Shown piece by piece: positions 20,401-33,400 of a DNA stretch of 64,000 bases; the first letter of the stretch is position 1; the number at the start of each line of letters is the position of its first letter. Below the pieces are notes generated by a model. That model saw nothing but the letters and a program-made list of their open reading frames with translations. It was not told the origin of the DNA and ran no database searches. The position numbers and the translations under genes are program-made. Source of the stretch: Jaminaea rosea (taxonomy: Eukaryota; Basidiomycota; Exobasidiomycetes; Microstromatales); assembly GCF_003144245.1 (NCBI RefSeq), contig NW_020289975.1, positions 2,685,496 through 2,749,495 of the forward strand, read 5' to 3'.

Positions 20401-21249
20401 AGACTCGTGGAGTAGGCTCACAGCCTCTTCGTCTTTGCCCAGTGAGACGAGCGAGTAGGCTTGGATGGCTGTGATGCCCTGCAGAGCGGCATCATGGGAG
20501 CCAGCACGCTGAGCGAGGTCCTCTAGTTGCAAAGTTGACTGCTCGAACTTGGGGCCAGACCATCCCTGTCCCTGGCGGTTCAGTGGCAGCAGCGGCGCAA
20601 AGGCCGTCTTCCCACTGCCTGGCGCAGCATCATCATGCTCGTGCGACGAGTCTGTGTAGCCCTCCTCTGCATAGAAGGCAGCGAGAGAGCTCCTGATCTC
20701 CTGCTCTGCACCGCTGACCGCTGGCGTGACTGACTGGTTGGGATTGTGCTTGGAGTACTTTCGCAGCAGCTCTGCCCAGGTGTTGTTCTTTGCCTTGCCT
20801 GCGAAGTGAAGGTTGTCCGAGCTCCAGTGTCCGCGCAGACGAGCCTTGTCGAGCTCCTTGGCATACAGCTCAGCTTTCTGCTGCTGTACGCGGCGAGGGA
20901 GGAGAATGGAGGACCAAGAGGATTGGGAGCGAGTGCGACGAAGCCGGCGCGGTGGTGGTCGAGATGACACCGAGGTGGATGAGATGGGGGAGGAGGGGCC
21001 GGCGGAAGTGTCGGATCGCGAGGCGATCAGAGTCGCACCGTATCGTTGGGGCGGTGGTGCGAGCAGCGATGATGTGCGATTGCGGGTGCGACGAGGTAAA
21101 GGCAGGGAAGCGGACGCCGATTCAGGGGTGTCAGGGCGCAGAGATGCCATTGGAGGGAGCGATGGAAAGGGAAGGGAAGATGGAAAGCGGAGCGGAGCCG
21201 TCAGCATTCTGTTGTTGCTCTCAGTTTGCGTAGATGATCGCTGCGCCAT
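17455..21249 (-). CDS. YPP1: YPP1/TTC7-like TPR protein of the PI4-kinase complex
   Basis: A single frame of 1264 residues starting at the ATG at 21249. The N-terminal 110 residues are Ser/Pro-rich. The rest is helical and contains recognisable tetratricopeptide repeats, for example NEALAMLKEAVDLDPHSSEA, AIVEVRKAIELEPADVQAW and, near the C-terminus, SDVWVQLALLSEESGDRRLA. The extreme end (AEAWLFLGQVQMKTGRRQRA, then LRFAYELEKSKSVR) is the final repeat typical of TTC7/Ypp1. In that family the protein joins Efr3 to recruit the Stt4/PI4KA phosphatidylinositol 4-kinase to the plasma membrane. A Lys/Glu-rich insert near residues 630-690 is probably a disordered loop. The family call rests on the TPR pattern and the C-terminus, and no intron is needed. 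Confidence 0.75.
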   Translation of the reverse strand: MAQRSSTQTESNNRMLTAPLRFPSSLPFPSLPPMASLRPDTPESASASLPLPRRTRNRTSSLLAPPPQRYGATLIASRSDTSAGPSSPISSTSVSSRPPPRRLRRTRSQSSWSSILLPRRVQQQKAELYAKELDKARLRGHWSSDNLHFAGKAKNNTWAELLRKYSKHNPNQSVTPAVSGAEQEIRSSLAAFYAEEGYTDSSHEHDDAAPGSGKTAFAPLLPLNRQGQGWSGPKFEQSTLQLEDLAQRAGSHDAALQGITAIQAYSLVSLGKDEEAVSLLHESRFLQTVNTEQLRPEEQGEQYQTALFLLGFVTYGLANERLHLQRPTAGYSPFAFAGYARAIELHEEVRGGKRASALPGLPEDEIERWAETALYRNALFSVREGDASLGLNALRAYQAHVARWPADFRLPQRTTISRVYLRTLNRAVEAGNYVPLPSPPAKSTDDWRSQAYQRSVVAGVASRLKIRDFEVERAPKFGSVKRPIGIDAKGITSRTVSQRRPHAHRSLRPASISWSNEVQTIAHAAAATVQRSSEFPRAGKVNVSALLLSDELVRSWQLNGELGGEHADDVIDGLYTLARLTFHSQRISRHLFTLLTAAQAYDEAREALQLYVSIVEKAREGDAAGSAALVEESKLREKKQEEEGYDLEEIKQKEKEEEEKPEEEKKKKRAAAGKGGISKKAKETGEEVLLDADDDQTFIATLLHGAHVLAKYLGDAEGADKMARKAFALVPYQKLTTGSQTQRELVARALRVSGQARAALAVRQPSAAKLPVLQNEALAMLKEAVDLDPHSSEAHYQLARLLGQMREVNPAIVEVRKAIELEPADVQAWHLLVLLVSAQKDHKAAFKLAEVALDEAEDDDEADAQATNPNPLSTPNGRDSSKPVARTVLLSVDYPPSATERAEAILSLMMTQNALEEIVAGAEVALESQKETFEFFHRTLSQHVPPTASRGAAPLLPGKTALPADHVNSTGLGLSGSAANRPAAMQRTKSGNLLATNGSSNGVPAVMPPSTNTGGGVLSSAEPRTASPADMRRLYQAKREVTTLCSLWLMSAASFRRAGKIDEARAAVQEAEKVSPGRSDVWVQLALLSEESGDRRLAVNSLYKALACEAESVAAAVHLARIFLTHEDALLAAQEVQKVNAAGTGLPHPQHQTPLDDGTRSRSIGADAQPKGISVGGKQNAFKSSADAQSSQSARDLTALSLAEGLLVATTTSGSGWDCAEAWLFLGQVQMKTGRRQRAGESLRFAYELEKSKSVRGMEGAVPI

Positions 21250-21884
21250 CTCACCTGAGCCGCCATTGTGATTTCACTTGTTCCGATGAGACTAGCGGCG
21301 AGTGGGTAGCGTCGTCCAGTCGTCGTCGTCGAGTGGAGCAGCACAGCAACACGCGGGCGAGAGGCAGCTGAGACTCAGAGGCGGAGGGAGATCTCGGGTC
21401 ACTGATACACGCTGAGATGGATGAAAAATGAGCGTGGGTGAGGGTTGATGACAACGACGACGAGATGTAGTGGGTATCGTCAGCTGAGATGGGAGTGGGT
21501 GCAATGTGGGGAAGAGGAGCTGGAGTGGGACCTGGGGACAGGCAGAGCTTCTCAGGCAGCCGTGTGCCGAGCGAACGGGCTGAGAGGCGAAGCGGGCGGG
21601 CCATCCCATCCATCGGGGCGGCCGCCTTCCTGGGCTGGATTGGCGCCCGCCAACCAGTCAATGACGAAGGCGGCAGCGGCAGCAGCAGCAGCAGCACAAC
21701 GCGAGAAAGCAGGCAGCCTCGGTCGCATCGAAGCGTGAAAGTCGAGTGCGGGGAAGAGGCAGGGCGTCACGACGAAGAAGATGATCACAGATCGAAAAGC
21801 GAGAGGCTCGAGCGATCGCCAGACAAGAGCGTTGAGATTCGCTACACTAAAACAAAAGCGAGTGAGAGCCTGGGGTGCTCGGCC
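21250..21884. promoter_or_regulatory. Upstream region of YPP1 and 3' region of SPT3
   Basis: About 635 bases lie between the YPP1 start and the SPT3 stop; both genes are on the minus strand. The part nearest YPP1 should hold its promoter. A run of CAG/GCA triplets lies at about 21673-21698. Nothing else is recognisable. Confidence 0.4.
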
Positions 21885-23746
21885 TCAGATGACCAATTGC
21901 CTCGACTTTCTCAAGCCGCCAATCGGCCCTCCCACGCTAGTACCAGTGGAGAGCATAGGCGTCGTCTTGTCCCGTTGCAAGCGTGCGAAAGCTTCGCGGA
22001 CGTGGTGGAGGAGGAGTATGGGCGTTTCTTCAACCTCGCGATTGGCGTGAGCGTGGCCATCGCCCTCGCTAGCTTCGCCTTCTTGACTATCTTGCTTCTT
22101 CGCAGTGGCTTCACCTTCGCCGCTGCTCTCTTCGCGCTCCTTCGCAGTAGCGCCCGCTTCTGCTTCGCCCTCCTTGCTCGCAGGTGGCTGGGGATGCAGA
22201 GGCGCTGGCTTCATATCCTTGACGCTCGGCAACTCCTCCATCGCTGGCGCGAAGCCGAAGAGGCCGCAGAAGGACGTAGGCTCGGCATTGCCCCCTCCAA
22301 AGGGACCTCGTGGGTATAGTGCTGCATAGTCGATTTCAGGCTTCTCCTCCTCTTCCTTCTTCTTCTTCTCTCCCTCGTTCTCTTTTCCCTTTGCGGGGCT
22401 CCCTTTGGTCTCCTTGGAGCGCATTTCCTTCGTCGGTGACGATGATGAATGCCGTGAGACGGGAATGCGAGATCGGCCCCGCCTCACGTCCGTATCTCGC
22501 TCTGATCGCGCAGTATCCTCACGCTTGATGTCCCGGCTAGCTTGCTCAGCCTCGCTCGACTTGTGTCCCCTTGACGAACTGGTTCCAGCGCCCCTTTCAC
22601 TCCCATCGCTACCCGTCTTGCGCCTCTTGACCGCACTTTCACCTCCGCCAGACGATCGTCTCCTCTTCTCCTCCCCCGCCAGCATCTTCCTCTGCTCCCT
22701 CCTCTCCTGCTCCCACGCATAGCACGCGCCAAGCGTGATCTCCCTGACAACCTCGAATGCCAGAAATCCCAAAATGTCAACAATATCGTCGTTGGGCTTG
22801 ACGTCGAGATAGTTGCTGGATGCGATGAACTCGCGAAACTTCTTAGCCTTGCGGAAGGTGAAGCTAGCAGTACGACAATCGGCGTAGTGCTCGTACTCCT
22901 CGCGGGTCATCTTCAGGGTGGCTTCGTCCGCCTCCTTGAGTCTCTTGAGACTGTCCCGCATTGCTTCTTCGTCGTCTTCGTCTAGCTCGTCGTCCATAGC
23001 AGCTACGGCGGCGGACCCCGCTGCATCAGCTCCTACTTTGCCGTCGGAATCTTCGGCTGCTGCTGTCGCCTCTGCGTTGATGGTCCTGATCGTACTGCTC
23101 GTTGCACCAGGCACGACATAGTCGGTGTATACCGAGCTGATCTCCCATGGAAGCTTGACCTTCAGCTTGCGATTGATGCCGCCTTGCGCCTTGGCCATAT
23201 CCGCATCATCTGCTCCGACGTTGTTGAGGTCGACGTCGCCTGGCCCGCCGCCGTCTTCTTTAGCATTCTTGCGAACTTCCTTCCATGAAAGGTAGGTGCG
23301 TAGACGGTTCACTTTGGCTCGGTCGTAGCGTACGAGAAAGATGAAGTCCTCGGGAGACATCGTGCGTGAGTGGCGGAGCAGTGAGATGTGACGAGCTTGC
23401 ATCGTCTGTAGGCGGGCGAGTAAGAGGAGGGTGAGCTGAGGTTAGGACGTTGACTCGCGCCGCGACCACATCGCCTTACCATCTGGATGACTTGGTTGCG
23501 CACTATGTCCTCGACTGCTCTCAGCACCTCGACAGGAGGATCCTCGACCTTGCCAAAGACGAACATCTGAGTGCGGCGAATGGCATGTAGCGTCAGTAGG
23601 AGATGCTCTGTTCCCTTGGATCGCCCGCGCCTCACCATCTGCCCAATTTCCTGCGTGTAGCGATACTGCGAGCTCCCACTCCCAGATGCTGCCGCAGAGG
23701 TGGACGACATGCCGAGAACATCGTCGTTATCGTCAGCGTCGGCCAT
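21885..23746 (-). CDS. SPT3: SAGA/TFIID-type transcription factor subunit SPT3 (3 exons)
   Basis: Exons are 23746-23636, 23566-23480 and 23405-21885, giving 572 residues. Joining them restores the histone-fold sequence of Spt3: YRYTQEIGQM, MFVFGKVEDPPVEVLRAVED, then RTMSPEDFIFLVRYDRAKVN and LRTYLSWKEVRKNAKE. The second histone fold lies near residues 250-330 (FREFIASSNYLDVKPND and ILGFLAFEVVREITLGA). Spt3 is the SAGA subunit that helps place TBP on promoters. The C-terminal 240 residues are charged and low in complexity, with a conserved-looking island (YPRGPFGG, FCGLFGFAP). The first intron is 69 nt and has no stop, so unspliced message would add 23 residues. The gene is divergent from SNF1, and 445 bases separate the two start codons. 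Confidence 0.93.
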
Positions 23747-24191
23747 TTTCTGATGAAGGAGGGCCAAGCGTGGGTGGTGGACAAAGTGGTGCCAATCAAT
23801 TCACAGCCGCGAAGCCGCCCATCCCATCCGCTCTTGCCGCCGCTTGCTTGCCCTTGCTCTCCGCTCGGACCAATTGGACCCCGTCGAGCAGCCCCGCCAG
23901 GGCTGGCTGACGACTCGCAGATTGCTCTCTGCTCCCGTTCTCACCACCACAACGTCGTCATAGCGATCTCTATTCATCCGGTCAGGGCCACGATTGCTAC
24001 GAAGTACGCAACATCAGGCACTCTCACACCTTCGGCACCTCGCTCTCGATCCTCACGTCGCACGCAGCGCAGCACACCCTGCGATTGATAAGACGTCTGA
24101 GAGGCTCTTCCTCCACTGAGCCTGGCCAGCTCTTCGTCCTTCCTTCCTCCCTTTCCTTCCCTATCTTATTACCTCCCACTGTGCCACTGCG
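23747..24191. promoter_or_regulatory. Divergent promoter of SPT3 and SNF1
   Basis: A 445-base region between two opposite start codons must carry both promoters. The 60 bases before the SNF1 ATG are pyrimidine-rich (CCTTCCTTCCTCCC type). No defined factor site can be supported by eye. Confidence 0.5.
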
Positions 24192-26889
<2,698 letters not shown>

Positions 26890-27034
26890 CGAGGAGCCAC
26901 ACATCACCATAGACGTTGGAACTGGCGCTGCGGCAGCGCATTGCGAGCGTTTCGTATTTGTCCTTCTCTTCACATCTGTCTATCGCCGGATATAGAAGGT
27001 TACGATGCTCTGACTGCGGCGTTTCTGCTTGATT

Positions 27035-28684
27035 TCATCTCCACTCCTTCTCGGATTCTACCACCTGGTCGCCCTCGCCCCACAATCCGCACTTCTCCCA
27101 AATCCCTTGGCTCAGGCCCATGCTCTGCTGTACAAAGTCATCACGCCGGTCCTTCATCTTGCCGTAGCCACCTTGGTTGCGCTGGAAGAGACGTACCCGA
27201 ACCGGCTCGATGTCCTCGCACGGATCGCGCGGGGCGCCGTATACTGAGTCAAGGCCGTCGTCGGCGACTTCGCTGCGGGCGGTGGCTGGGGCTGCTGTCG
27301 AGCCTCCTCTCCTACGGCCCCGCTCAACGACGACTTCTGTGAAAGCCCGTTCGAGCTGACGCGGTGCGTCGGCATGCTTGCCAGCGAATTCCCAATGCAA
27401 GAGGCATCGCAGATGCTCATCTTCAAGGATGGCTCGCAGCCCTAACGCGAGGTTAATAGGCTGCTGTTGCGGCGCACCTCTTCTGCTTCCGACTTGCCTA
27501 GCATTCACGGCGTCCCTCCTCCTCATCGCCTCTGCCTGCTGTGAGTTGAATGGCGGCAGACCCAGCACGAGTGTAGCATGCGTCGAGGACAGCTTGAGTC
27601 TCTCGAGAGGGCTTCTGACTAGATGACTGACCAGCCAAAGTAGTTTTGGCGCGTGCGCTGGCACGGGAAAGTGGCAATCCAGGTATTTGCAGCGCGAGAA
27701 GACGAGCATGCTGGCAAACAACGCCGGCTCCTGATTCTCGAAGAGCGGCAGCGAGAGGATGATGGACAGACTCGTGGGTCGACACCCTTTAAGTTGTCGT
27801 TTGTCCTTGCGCGAGTTGACGGCGTGTTGGGTGAGCAAATCGTCCGAAGTTCCCGTTGCAGCGGCGGCTACGGCTGCGTCTACGTCGCCATAAGGGGCGA
27901 GATGGGCGCGATGTGTCCTTGCGACTTCTGCTACGGGCTTGGTCTCGAGCTCCCGACGAAGCCACTGCGGCATCTTTTGGCGGGCACGCTCCCTCATTGC
28001 GGCGAGCTCAGCCGCCGAGTTGATGACCGCTTTCGAGCCTGTGCCATCCTCTTCCTCTTCGCTTGCATGGTCTTCCTCGTCATCGCTTCCTCGCACATCT
28101 TCAAAGTCATCCCCTTCTCCCCATGCCCACGCCGGGCCCAAAGCACCCAACCGCCTATGACGTCCCCTCACTTGCCCCGCATCCCTAAGCAATATTCGAC
28201 TTTCCGAATGCCAAAGACTCAAATGACTGATGCCCGGGCCGAGGATGTGCAACATCCTCAGGAAGCAGCTTTCCCATCCTGCGCTGGTATGGGTCAAGCG
28301 ACTGACGTCGTCTAGCGCACAAAAGACCGCATGAGTGGTCCCCACACCAGGGAATCCGGCATTGCGTTGTCGATCGTACCATTTGCGGAAGTCTCGTACG
28401 TGGCGTGGGAGGAGGAGAACTGACTGAAGATGTTCTTGGGCACAAGCATGGGTGAGCCGTGAGACGAGAAGGAGTGCTTGGAGAGTTGTGTGGGTCAGAG
28501 GAGAGGGAGAGAGGATGGGGGAGAGGTTCGGGGACAGGAGGATCTGGAGTAGCAGTTCCGGAGGCAGACGAGGCAGGGCCGCAGAAGAAGCTACTGGCCC
28601 GTTGTGGTCGTTGCCATTCGTCGTTCCATAATCCCTGCTGTCAAGGGAAGTTATCGTCTGGTCATCGTCGCCGTGCAGCGTCAT
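27035..28684 (-). CDS. F-box-like protein of unknown target
   Basis: A 549-residue frame starting at the ATG at 28684; the frame is open further upstream but without ATG. Near the N-terminus the sequence ALPRLPPELLLQILLSPNLS, followed by a Leu-rich helix (TLQALLLVSRLTHACAQ), has the LPPEL..I pattern of an F-box, which binds Skp1 in SCF ubiquitin ligases. The remainder (an acidic insert GSDDEEDHASEEEED and several Leu/His-rich helices) shows no WD40 or clear leucine-rich repeats, so the substrate-binding part is unidentified. The F-box call is from motif shape only. Confidence 0.6.
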   Translation of the reverse strand: MTLHGDDDQTITSLDSRDYGTTNGNDHNGPVASSAALPRLPPELLLQILLSPNLSPILSPSPLTHTTLQALLLVSRLTHACAQEHLQSVLLLPRHVRDFRKWYDRQRNAGFPGVGTTHAVFCALDDVSRLTHTSAGWESCFLRMLHILGPGISHLSLWHSESRILLRDAGQVRGRHRRLGALGPAWAWGEGDDFEDVRGSDDEEDHASEEEEDGTGSKAVINSAAELAAMRERARQKMPQWLRRELETKPVAEVARTHRAHLAPYGDVDAAVAAAATGTSDDLLTQHAVNSRKDKRQLKGCRPTSLSIILSLPLFENQEPALFASMLVFSRCKYLDCHFPVPAHAPKLLWLVSHLVRSPLERLKLSSTHATLVLGLPPFNSQQAEAMRRRDAVNARQVGSRRGAPQQQPINLALGLRAILEDEHLRCLLHWEFAGKHADAPRQLERAFTEVVVERGRRRGGSTAAPATARSEVADDGLDSVYGAPRDPCEDIEPVRVRLFQRNQGGYGKMKDRRDDFVQQSMGLSQGIWEKCGLWGEGDQVVESEKEWR

Positions 28685-28895
28685 ACGGCAGCGACGATGA
28701 TGGCGACGATAATGGTAATCGAGGCGAAAGGAGTGCCAGGGCTCAAAATTCGCGGCATACACAGAGACAGAGGTGGAGGCGCAATCGGGCGGCCTTCCGC
28801 TCCTCCAAGCGCGAGCCTCACGGCAAGCTTGAGATGTAACGACTCCCTACGATGGCATTATCGAGAAGTGATCGAATTAACAAGTCCATAAATGA

Positions 28896-29612
28896 TCAAT
28901 TCGCACCCCTCGCAGCCTCCAAAGCCTCCGCATCAGAGTCACTCAGGATCTCGACCGTCTCACCCTGATCCACGCCATCTTCGAGAGCCTTTCTCCCCAC
29001 TCTCACTCGCCCACCCTTCTCCCTCACCATCTCTTCCACCGTCTTTGCCTCGCCAGCATCCTTGAACCATGAGAGATGGTCGGCGATGAGGTGGCTGCAA
29101 GACGTGATGAGCAACGTAGAACGAGGCCGAGTGGCAAGCAAATATATCAGCGACCTGCCACTTTCCCCATCATTCGCTCGCTCGGCAACTCACCGATTCT
29201 TGCATTCAGGGCATTGCACAATGACGATACCCTTTTCGTAGGATCGCTTGGCAAACTCGTGCGTGGATCGATGTCCACAGCCCTCGACTGCGCAGGTAAA
29301 GGTCAGGGAGAGACGCTGCTCAATCTGCCCGATGGGGGTGCCGCTGCGAGCCTCTTCGCCGGCGCCGGCGTTGCGACGAGGCAGTGTCGCAGTGCAGAAG
29401 GCACGGCCCCTCCATTGCTGATCAAAGTGAGGAGGACGGTGTAGAGGAGGAGGAGCAGCTGTCGTGTGACCAGAGTGCCTGAACAGGGTCGAGACTGAGG
29501 GGTTCACCCTTACCGCTTTGAGGACCGATGCCGATGATGACGACGATGCTGTGCCAAGGCGTGGAATCAGAGTCCTAGTCAGACTTGCCGATGCACTAAT
29601 TGCTATTGTCAT
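28896..29612 (-). CDS. ZIM17: Mitochondrial DNL zinc-finger protein, Hsp70 escort (ZIM17/HEP1, 2 exons)
   Basis: Exons are 29612-29194 and 29094-28896, giving 205 residues. An N-terminal Ser/Thr/Arg-rich leader fits mitochondrial import. The zinc finger is LTFTCAVEGCGHRSTH, then VIVQCPECKNRHLIADHLSWF, with a CxxxxC pair and a CxxC pair. The family signature Asp-Asn-Leu appears here as Asp-His-Leu in DHLSWF. Zim17 proteins keep mitochondrial Hsp70 soluble and support matrix protein import and folding. The C-terminal part is acidic (ETVEILSDSDAEAL), which is usual for fungal members. The intron falls just before the DHL motif. Confidence 0.9.
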
Positions 29613-30389
29613 GGCTGCTAGTCGATTGGATGAAATGGTGAGTTGCTCGGATCAAAGGTGGAGTTGACCCAAAATCTGGTCTGTCTCATCGAGCGGGAAA
29701 GTCGGCAATTTCTCGGCTTCGCCCACGCGAGGACTCAAGGAATGCAAGACGCCGAGCGCGATATGCCTCGGTGCTCGAGTCCAACCCATCCTGCCTTCTT
29801 ACCGCTGCCAGCAAGCAAAGCAACAATGAGAGATGAGACTTCGCCGGGCAACGCACGATCCACCTCGCTACCGCGGCGACGACTGCAAGGCGCTCGTACG
29901 ATCGTCCTCTCTCCCCGCTGCGTAGATATCTCACCACCGATGCACGATCGCACCCGGCCGTGGGATAGGGAGCAGCGAGCATCTACTATCTACCAACGCC
30001 GATGCGATTTGGCTTACCCAGAATGGCATCGACGGACTCTTTGCACTCATTGAGAGACTGAATAAGAATGCGGCCATGTCCGCAAACTCTGCCTCTCCTT
30101 TCCCTTAGCTACGCTCACCATCCTCACCTCCCCCTCACCTTCCCTTCTCCACCGCAAGACTGCTGGTCCAGTCTTGACGAATCCGCTTTACTTCCTCTAC
30201 CTCATCATCTCTATCCGCCCTTGCTCTCACCTTTCACGACTCACCTTAGCGCCTACACACCCAGCTTGCTGGCACAAGCGCTCCTCACTGTCATTTCCTC
30301 ATCCTCTCGCTTCTAGACCGGTCTCATTTCACATACCTACCGCCGCTCTCCTCATATCCCACCTCCATCTCACGATACAGTAGCCCAAA
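29613..30389. promoter_or_regulatory. Divergent promoter region between ZIM17 and the secreted repeat protein
   Basis: About 780 bases between two opposite start codons. The segment 30085-30389 before the secreted protein is rich in C and T (CTCACCTCCCCCTCACC, then many CCTC and TCTC runs), typical of highly expressed fungal leaders. No gene with protein character is seen. Confidence 0.45.
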
Positions 30390-33300
30390 ATGTTTCGCGC
30401 CGCACACTCTCTCTATTTCTTCGTCCTCATGTCGCTCTTCATGGCGACGGCGAGCCAGGCGGCAAGCCTGCCCATACATCAGCAGGTGAGTACGGGCTAC
30501 GCTAGCAGCAGCAAAGAATTATAGCTGACGTCCCAGAACATGCTTTCCACCAGGCTGCATTTGCCATCCGCAACCCCTCAGCTCATGTCGGGCGAGCTGT
30601 GGCCTCTTTCTCTCCCGACAGTGAGTTGTCGACCCATCAATACGCCCGTCGAGGCCTGATTGGTGACCTCGTCAACGTGGTAAACGACCTCATCCACCTC
30701 AACTTCACAGGAGTCGGTGAAGAGCTCAAGAATGCTCTGGGCGACCTGACGTTCGACCGCGTAGACAATTCGACGTCGTCTTCAACCGCCTTGCCTGGAG
30801 CTTCGACCACTCCTGCCGTCCCGGGTGCGCCGCAGCGTTCCGAGTCGTCATCAATGATGACTCGCACTCAAACCTCAGTCTCCGCCGCGGCCACACCCAC
30901 CGCTGCGCTGCACGCCAGGATGCAGCGCCGCAGCCTTATCGGAGACATGATCGACCTGGTGCAGGATTTCAATGGCAACCTGACCGAGGTCGGTCAAGAC
31001 ATTAAGAACATCCTCAAGGACCTCGGCGTCACAGCTCTCGCCCGTCGCAGTGACGAGCTGGTGCAGAATTCCAAGCGCTCGCCTTCGTCTCCTGCCGAAG
31101 CCATTGCCATGCGTCGAGGGTTGGTCGATGACATCCTTGGCATTCTCAACGACACGCTCCATCTCAACCTCAACGAGGTGGCGACTGACGGCAAGGCTTT
31201 GCTGCGCAAGATTGACATCAATGTAAAGCGCAATGAGGCCTTGCCTGCCACGCAAATGCAGCGTCGTGCCCTCATCGGACACATCCTCAGCCTAGTGAAC
31301 AATTCGATCCACTTCGACTTGCCCCAGACCCTCTACGATGGCAAGAACCTCCTCCACAAGCTCGACATTAATCTTAAGCGCGACGTCAACGAGGACCATG
31401 CAGTGGCGCATGAGCGTCGTGCACTTCTCGGCCACGTCTTGAGCTTGGTCAACCATGCCATTCACTTTGACAAGAACGAGGTCGCCACAGACGGCAAGGC
31501 CTTGCCGAAAAAGATCGACATTAACCTCAAGCGCAGTATCGATGAGGCTGCCACGCCAGCTGATGCGATCCAGCGTCGTGCCCTGGTGCAGAACATCATC
31601 AACCTGGTCAATGATGCGATTCACTTCAACAAGACAGAGGCTCGCAACGATGGCAAGGCTTTGCTGCACAAGATGAACATTCATATCAACCGACGCGATG
31701 GCGATGAAGAGGCTCTTGCCCGCCGTGGTCTCGTCGACGACATCATCGGAATCGTCAATGACGTGCTGCACTTGAACATCACAGAGACCGCTGATGATGG
31801 CAAGAAGTTGCTCCACAAGCTCAACATCGACGTCAAGAAGCGCGACGAGACCCCCGGAGAGGCTCTTTCTCGCCGTGGGCTCGTGGACGACATCCGCGGC
31901 CTCATCAATGACATTCTCCACCTGAACCTTACCGAGACCGTGGATGAGGGGCGAAGCATGCTCCGTAAGATCGACATTCATGTCAAGCGCGATGGCGAAG
32001 ACGCCGACGCTATGGCCAAGCGCGGCCTCGTGGACGACATCATCGGCATCGTGAACGATGTGCTACACCTCAACCTTACCGAGACGGCCGACGACGGGAA
32101 GAAGCTCCTTCATAAGCTCAACATCGATGTACAGCGCCGCGATGATGGCCATCAGCATCCAGTGCCTAACTTTTCAGCTACGGCTACTGAGCCTTCGTCC
32201 GCTGGGACCTCGGCCCAGCCTGAGCAGACTGGCAAGTCAAAGGCCGCGAGCAAGGGCAACAAGGGCGATGACGGCGAGGAGGGTCACGACGCCGATTCGG
32301 TTGCCTCGGCTGTAGCTCAGGCGGACAGCACAAGCTCGATCTCCTCCGGCAAGCCAAAGAACAATGCTGTGCAGACGGGTGCCGCTGGCCTTGACTTCGA
32401 TCGTGGAGCGTCAATGGTCACGCACGTCGCAACTGCCAAGGCAGAGCCTACCGCTGCCTCCTCGGCAGCCCCCAGCGGATCGTCCGACTTTCCTACGCAG
32501 CCTGCCCTCTCCGCCGGTGACGCATCCTCCGCCGCCTCCTCGTCGATGAGCGCCGAGCCTTCGGCTTCCTCATCTGATGCAAAGGCTCCCACCTCCGCAG
32601 CGGCCGCAGCTGCTGCTCCTGAAGGCACTGAGGTCGTCATCATCGTCAAGGCAGAGGAGGCTTCGGCCACCAAGACATTGAGCTTCCCTGCTGCCTCGGC
32701 ATCCGCGGACGCTTCCGCTCCTGCCTCGTCATCGTCCGCAGAATCCTCGGCACCATCGGACGTGGCTAACAAGGGCTCAGCAGCGATGAAAGTTCAACCA
32801 TTCATGGGCAACGTCCGCATTTCCTCTCGTGCTGCCGCAGCCAACCCGACAACGACTCCCGCAGCCAACGCCGCCTCCGCCAGTGAGTCCGTCGAAGCCA
32901 TCACGCCTACAGGGACTTGGACTTACTTCCCCGGCGCGTTTGGCTGCCTCGATCAGGCCTCCTCATCTAAGGGCAATGGACGTCAGGCGGATGCGGAAGG
33001 GCATGAGCTGAAGAAGGGTCACTACTCGACTAGCGCGGACAAGGCTGAGCATTGGTGTACTGCGTCGGCTACTGCCAAGGCTCAGGCTTCACCCACGTCT
33101 TCCGGCAGCAGCAGCAGCAGCAAGCCCGTCTCGAGCTCTACCGCCGCCAACGCCAACGCATCTTCCTCCTCCGCACCCTCTTCTGGTCCCCTTGCTCGAC
33201 GCTCTTCCCATGGCAGTCAGCGCTCTCACGGTAAGCATGGCAAGTCGGCAAAAGCCGGGGACGAGAAGGACCGCAAGGCCAAGGCGAAAAACCAGGTTGA

Positions 33301-33400
33301 GGCGATTGCGATGGCCCAGGCGCATGCTATTCAGCAGGCTGTGATGGGTACCGAGCATGGCATGAAGCGCTGGAGCGCTTCGCAGAGGAAGGATCACTAG
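30390..33400 (+). CDS. Secreted tandem-repeat precursor with dibasic (Kex2-type) sites (2 exons)
   Basis: Exons are 30390-30485 and 30554-33400, giving 980 residues. Exon 1 is a signal peptide (MFRAAHSLYFFVLMSLFMA, cleavage likely near SQA-AS). Exon 2 holds nine imperfect repeats of about 35-50 residues between 30647 and 32140. Each begins after Arg-Arg or Lys-Arg with [GA]L[VIL]..I..[IL]VN..[IL]H[LF] and most end with DGK.LL.K[LIM][ND]I. Most repeats carry an N-glycosylation sequon (NFT, NLT, NIT or NKT) at the same place. The layout of signal peptide plus repeats bounded by KR/RR matches fungal kexin-processed precursors such as the repellent precursor Rep1 of Ustilago maydis, although the repeat sequence itself is not one I recognise. 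The C-terminal 400 residues are Ala/Ser-rich with a short WTYFPGAFGC island and a basic tail. The mature peptides and their role are inferred. Confidence 0.85.
30647..32140 (+). repeat. Nine in-frame coding repeats in the secreted precursor
   Basis: Units of roughly 105-160 bases begin near 30647, 30926, 31110, 31258, 31414, 31570, 31718, 31868 and 32015. Units 3, 7, 8 and 9 are the most alike at protein level (GLVDDI.GI.ND.LHLN). This pattern suggests partly recent duplication with older, more diverged units at the start. Confidence 0.85.

Noticed and set aside
21489-22319. 276-codon plus-strand ORF
   Set aside because: It lies partly antisense to the SPT3 coding tail and has no protein character; it arises from codon bias on the opposite strand.
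31292-31981. 229-codon minus-strand ORF with apparent repeats
   Set aside because: Antisense to the secreted repeat region; its periodicity only reflects the coding repeats.
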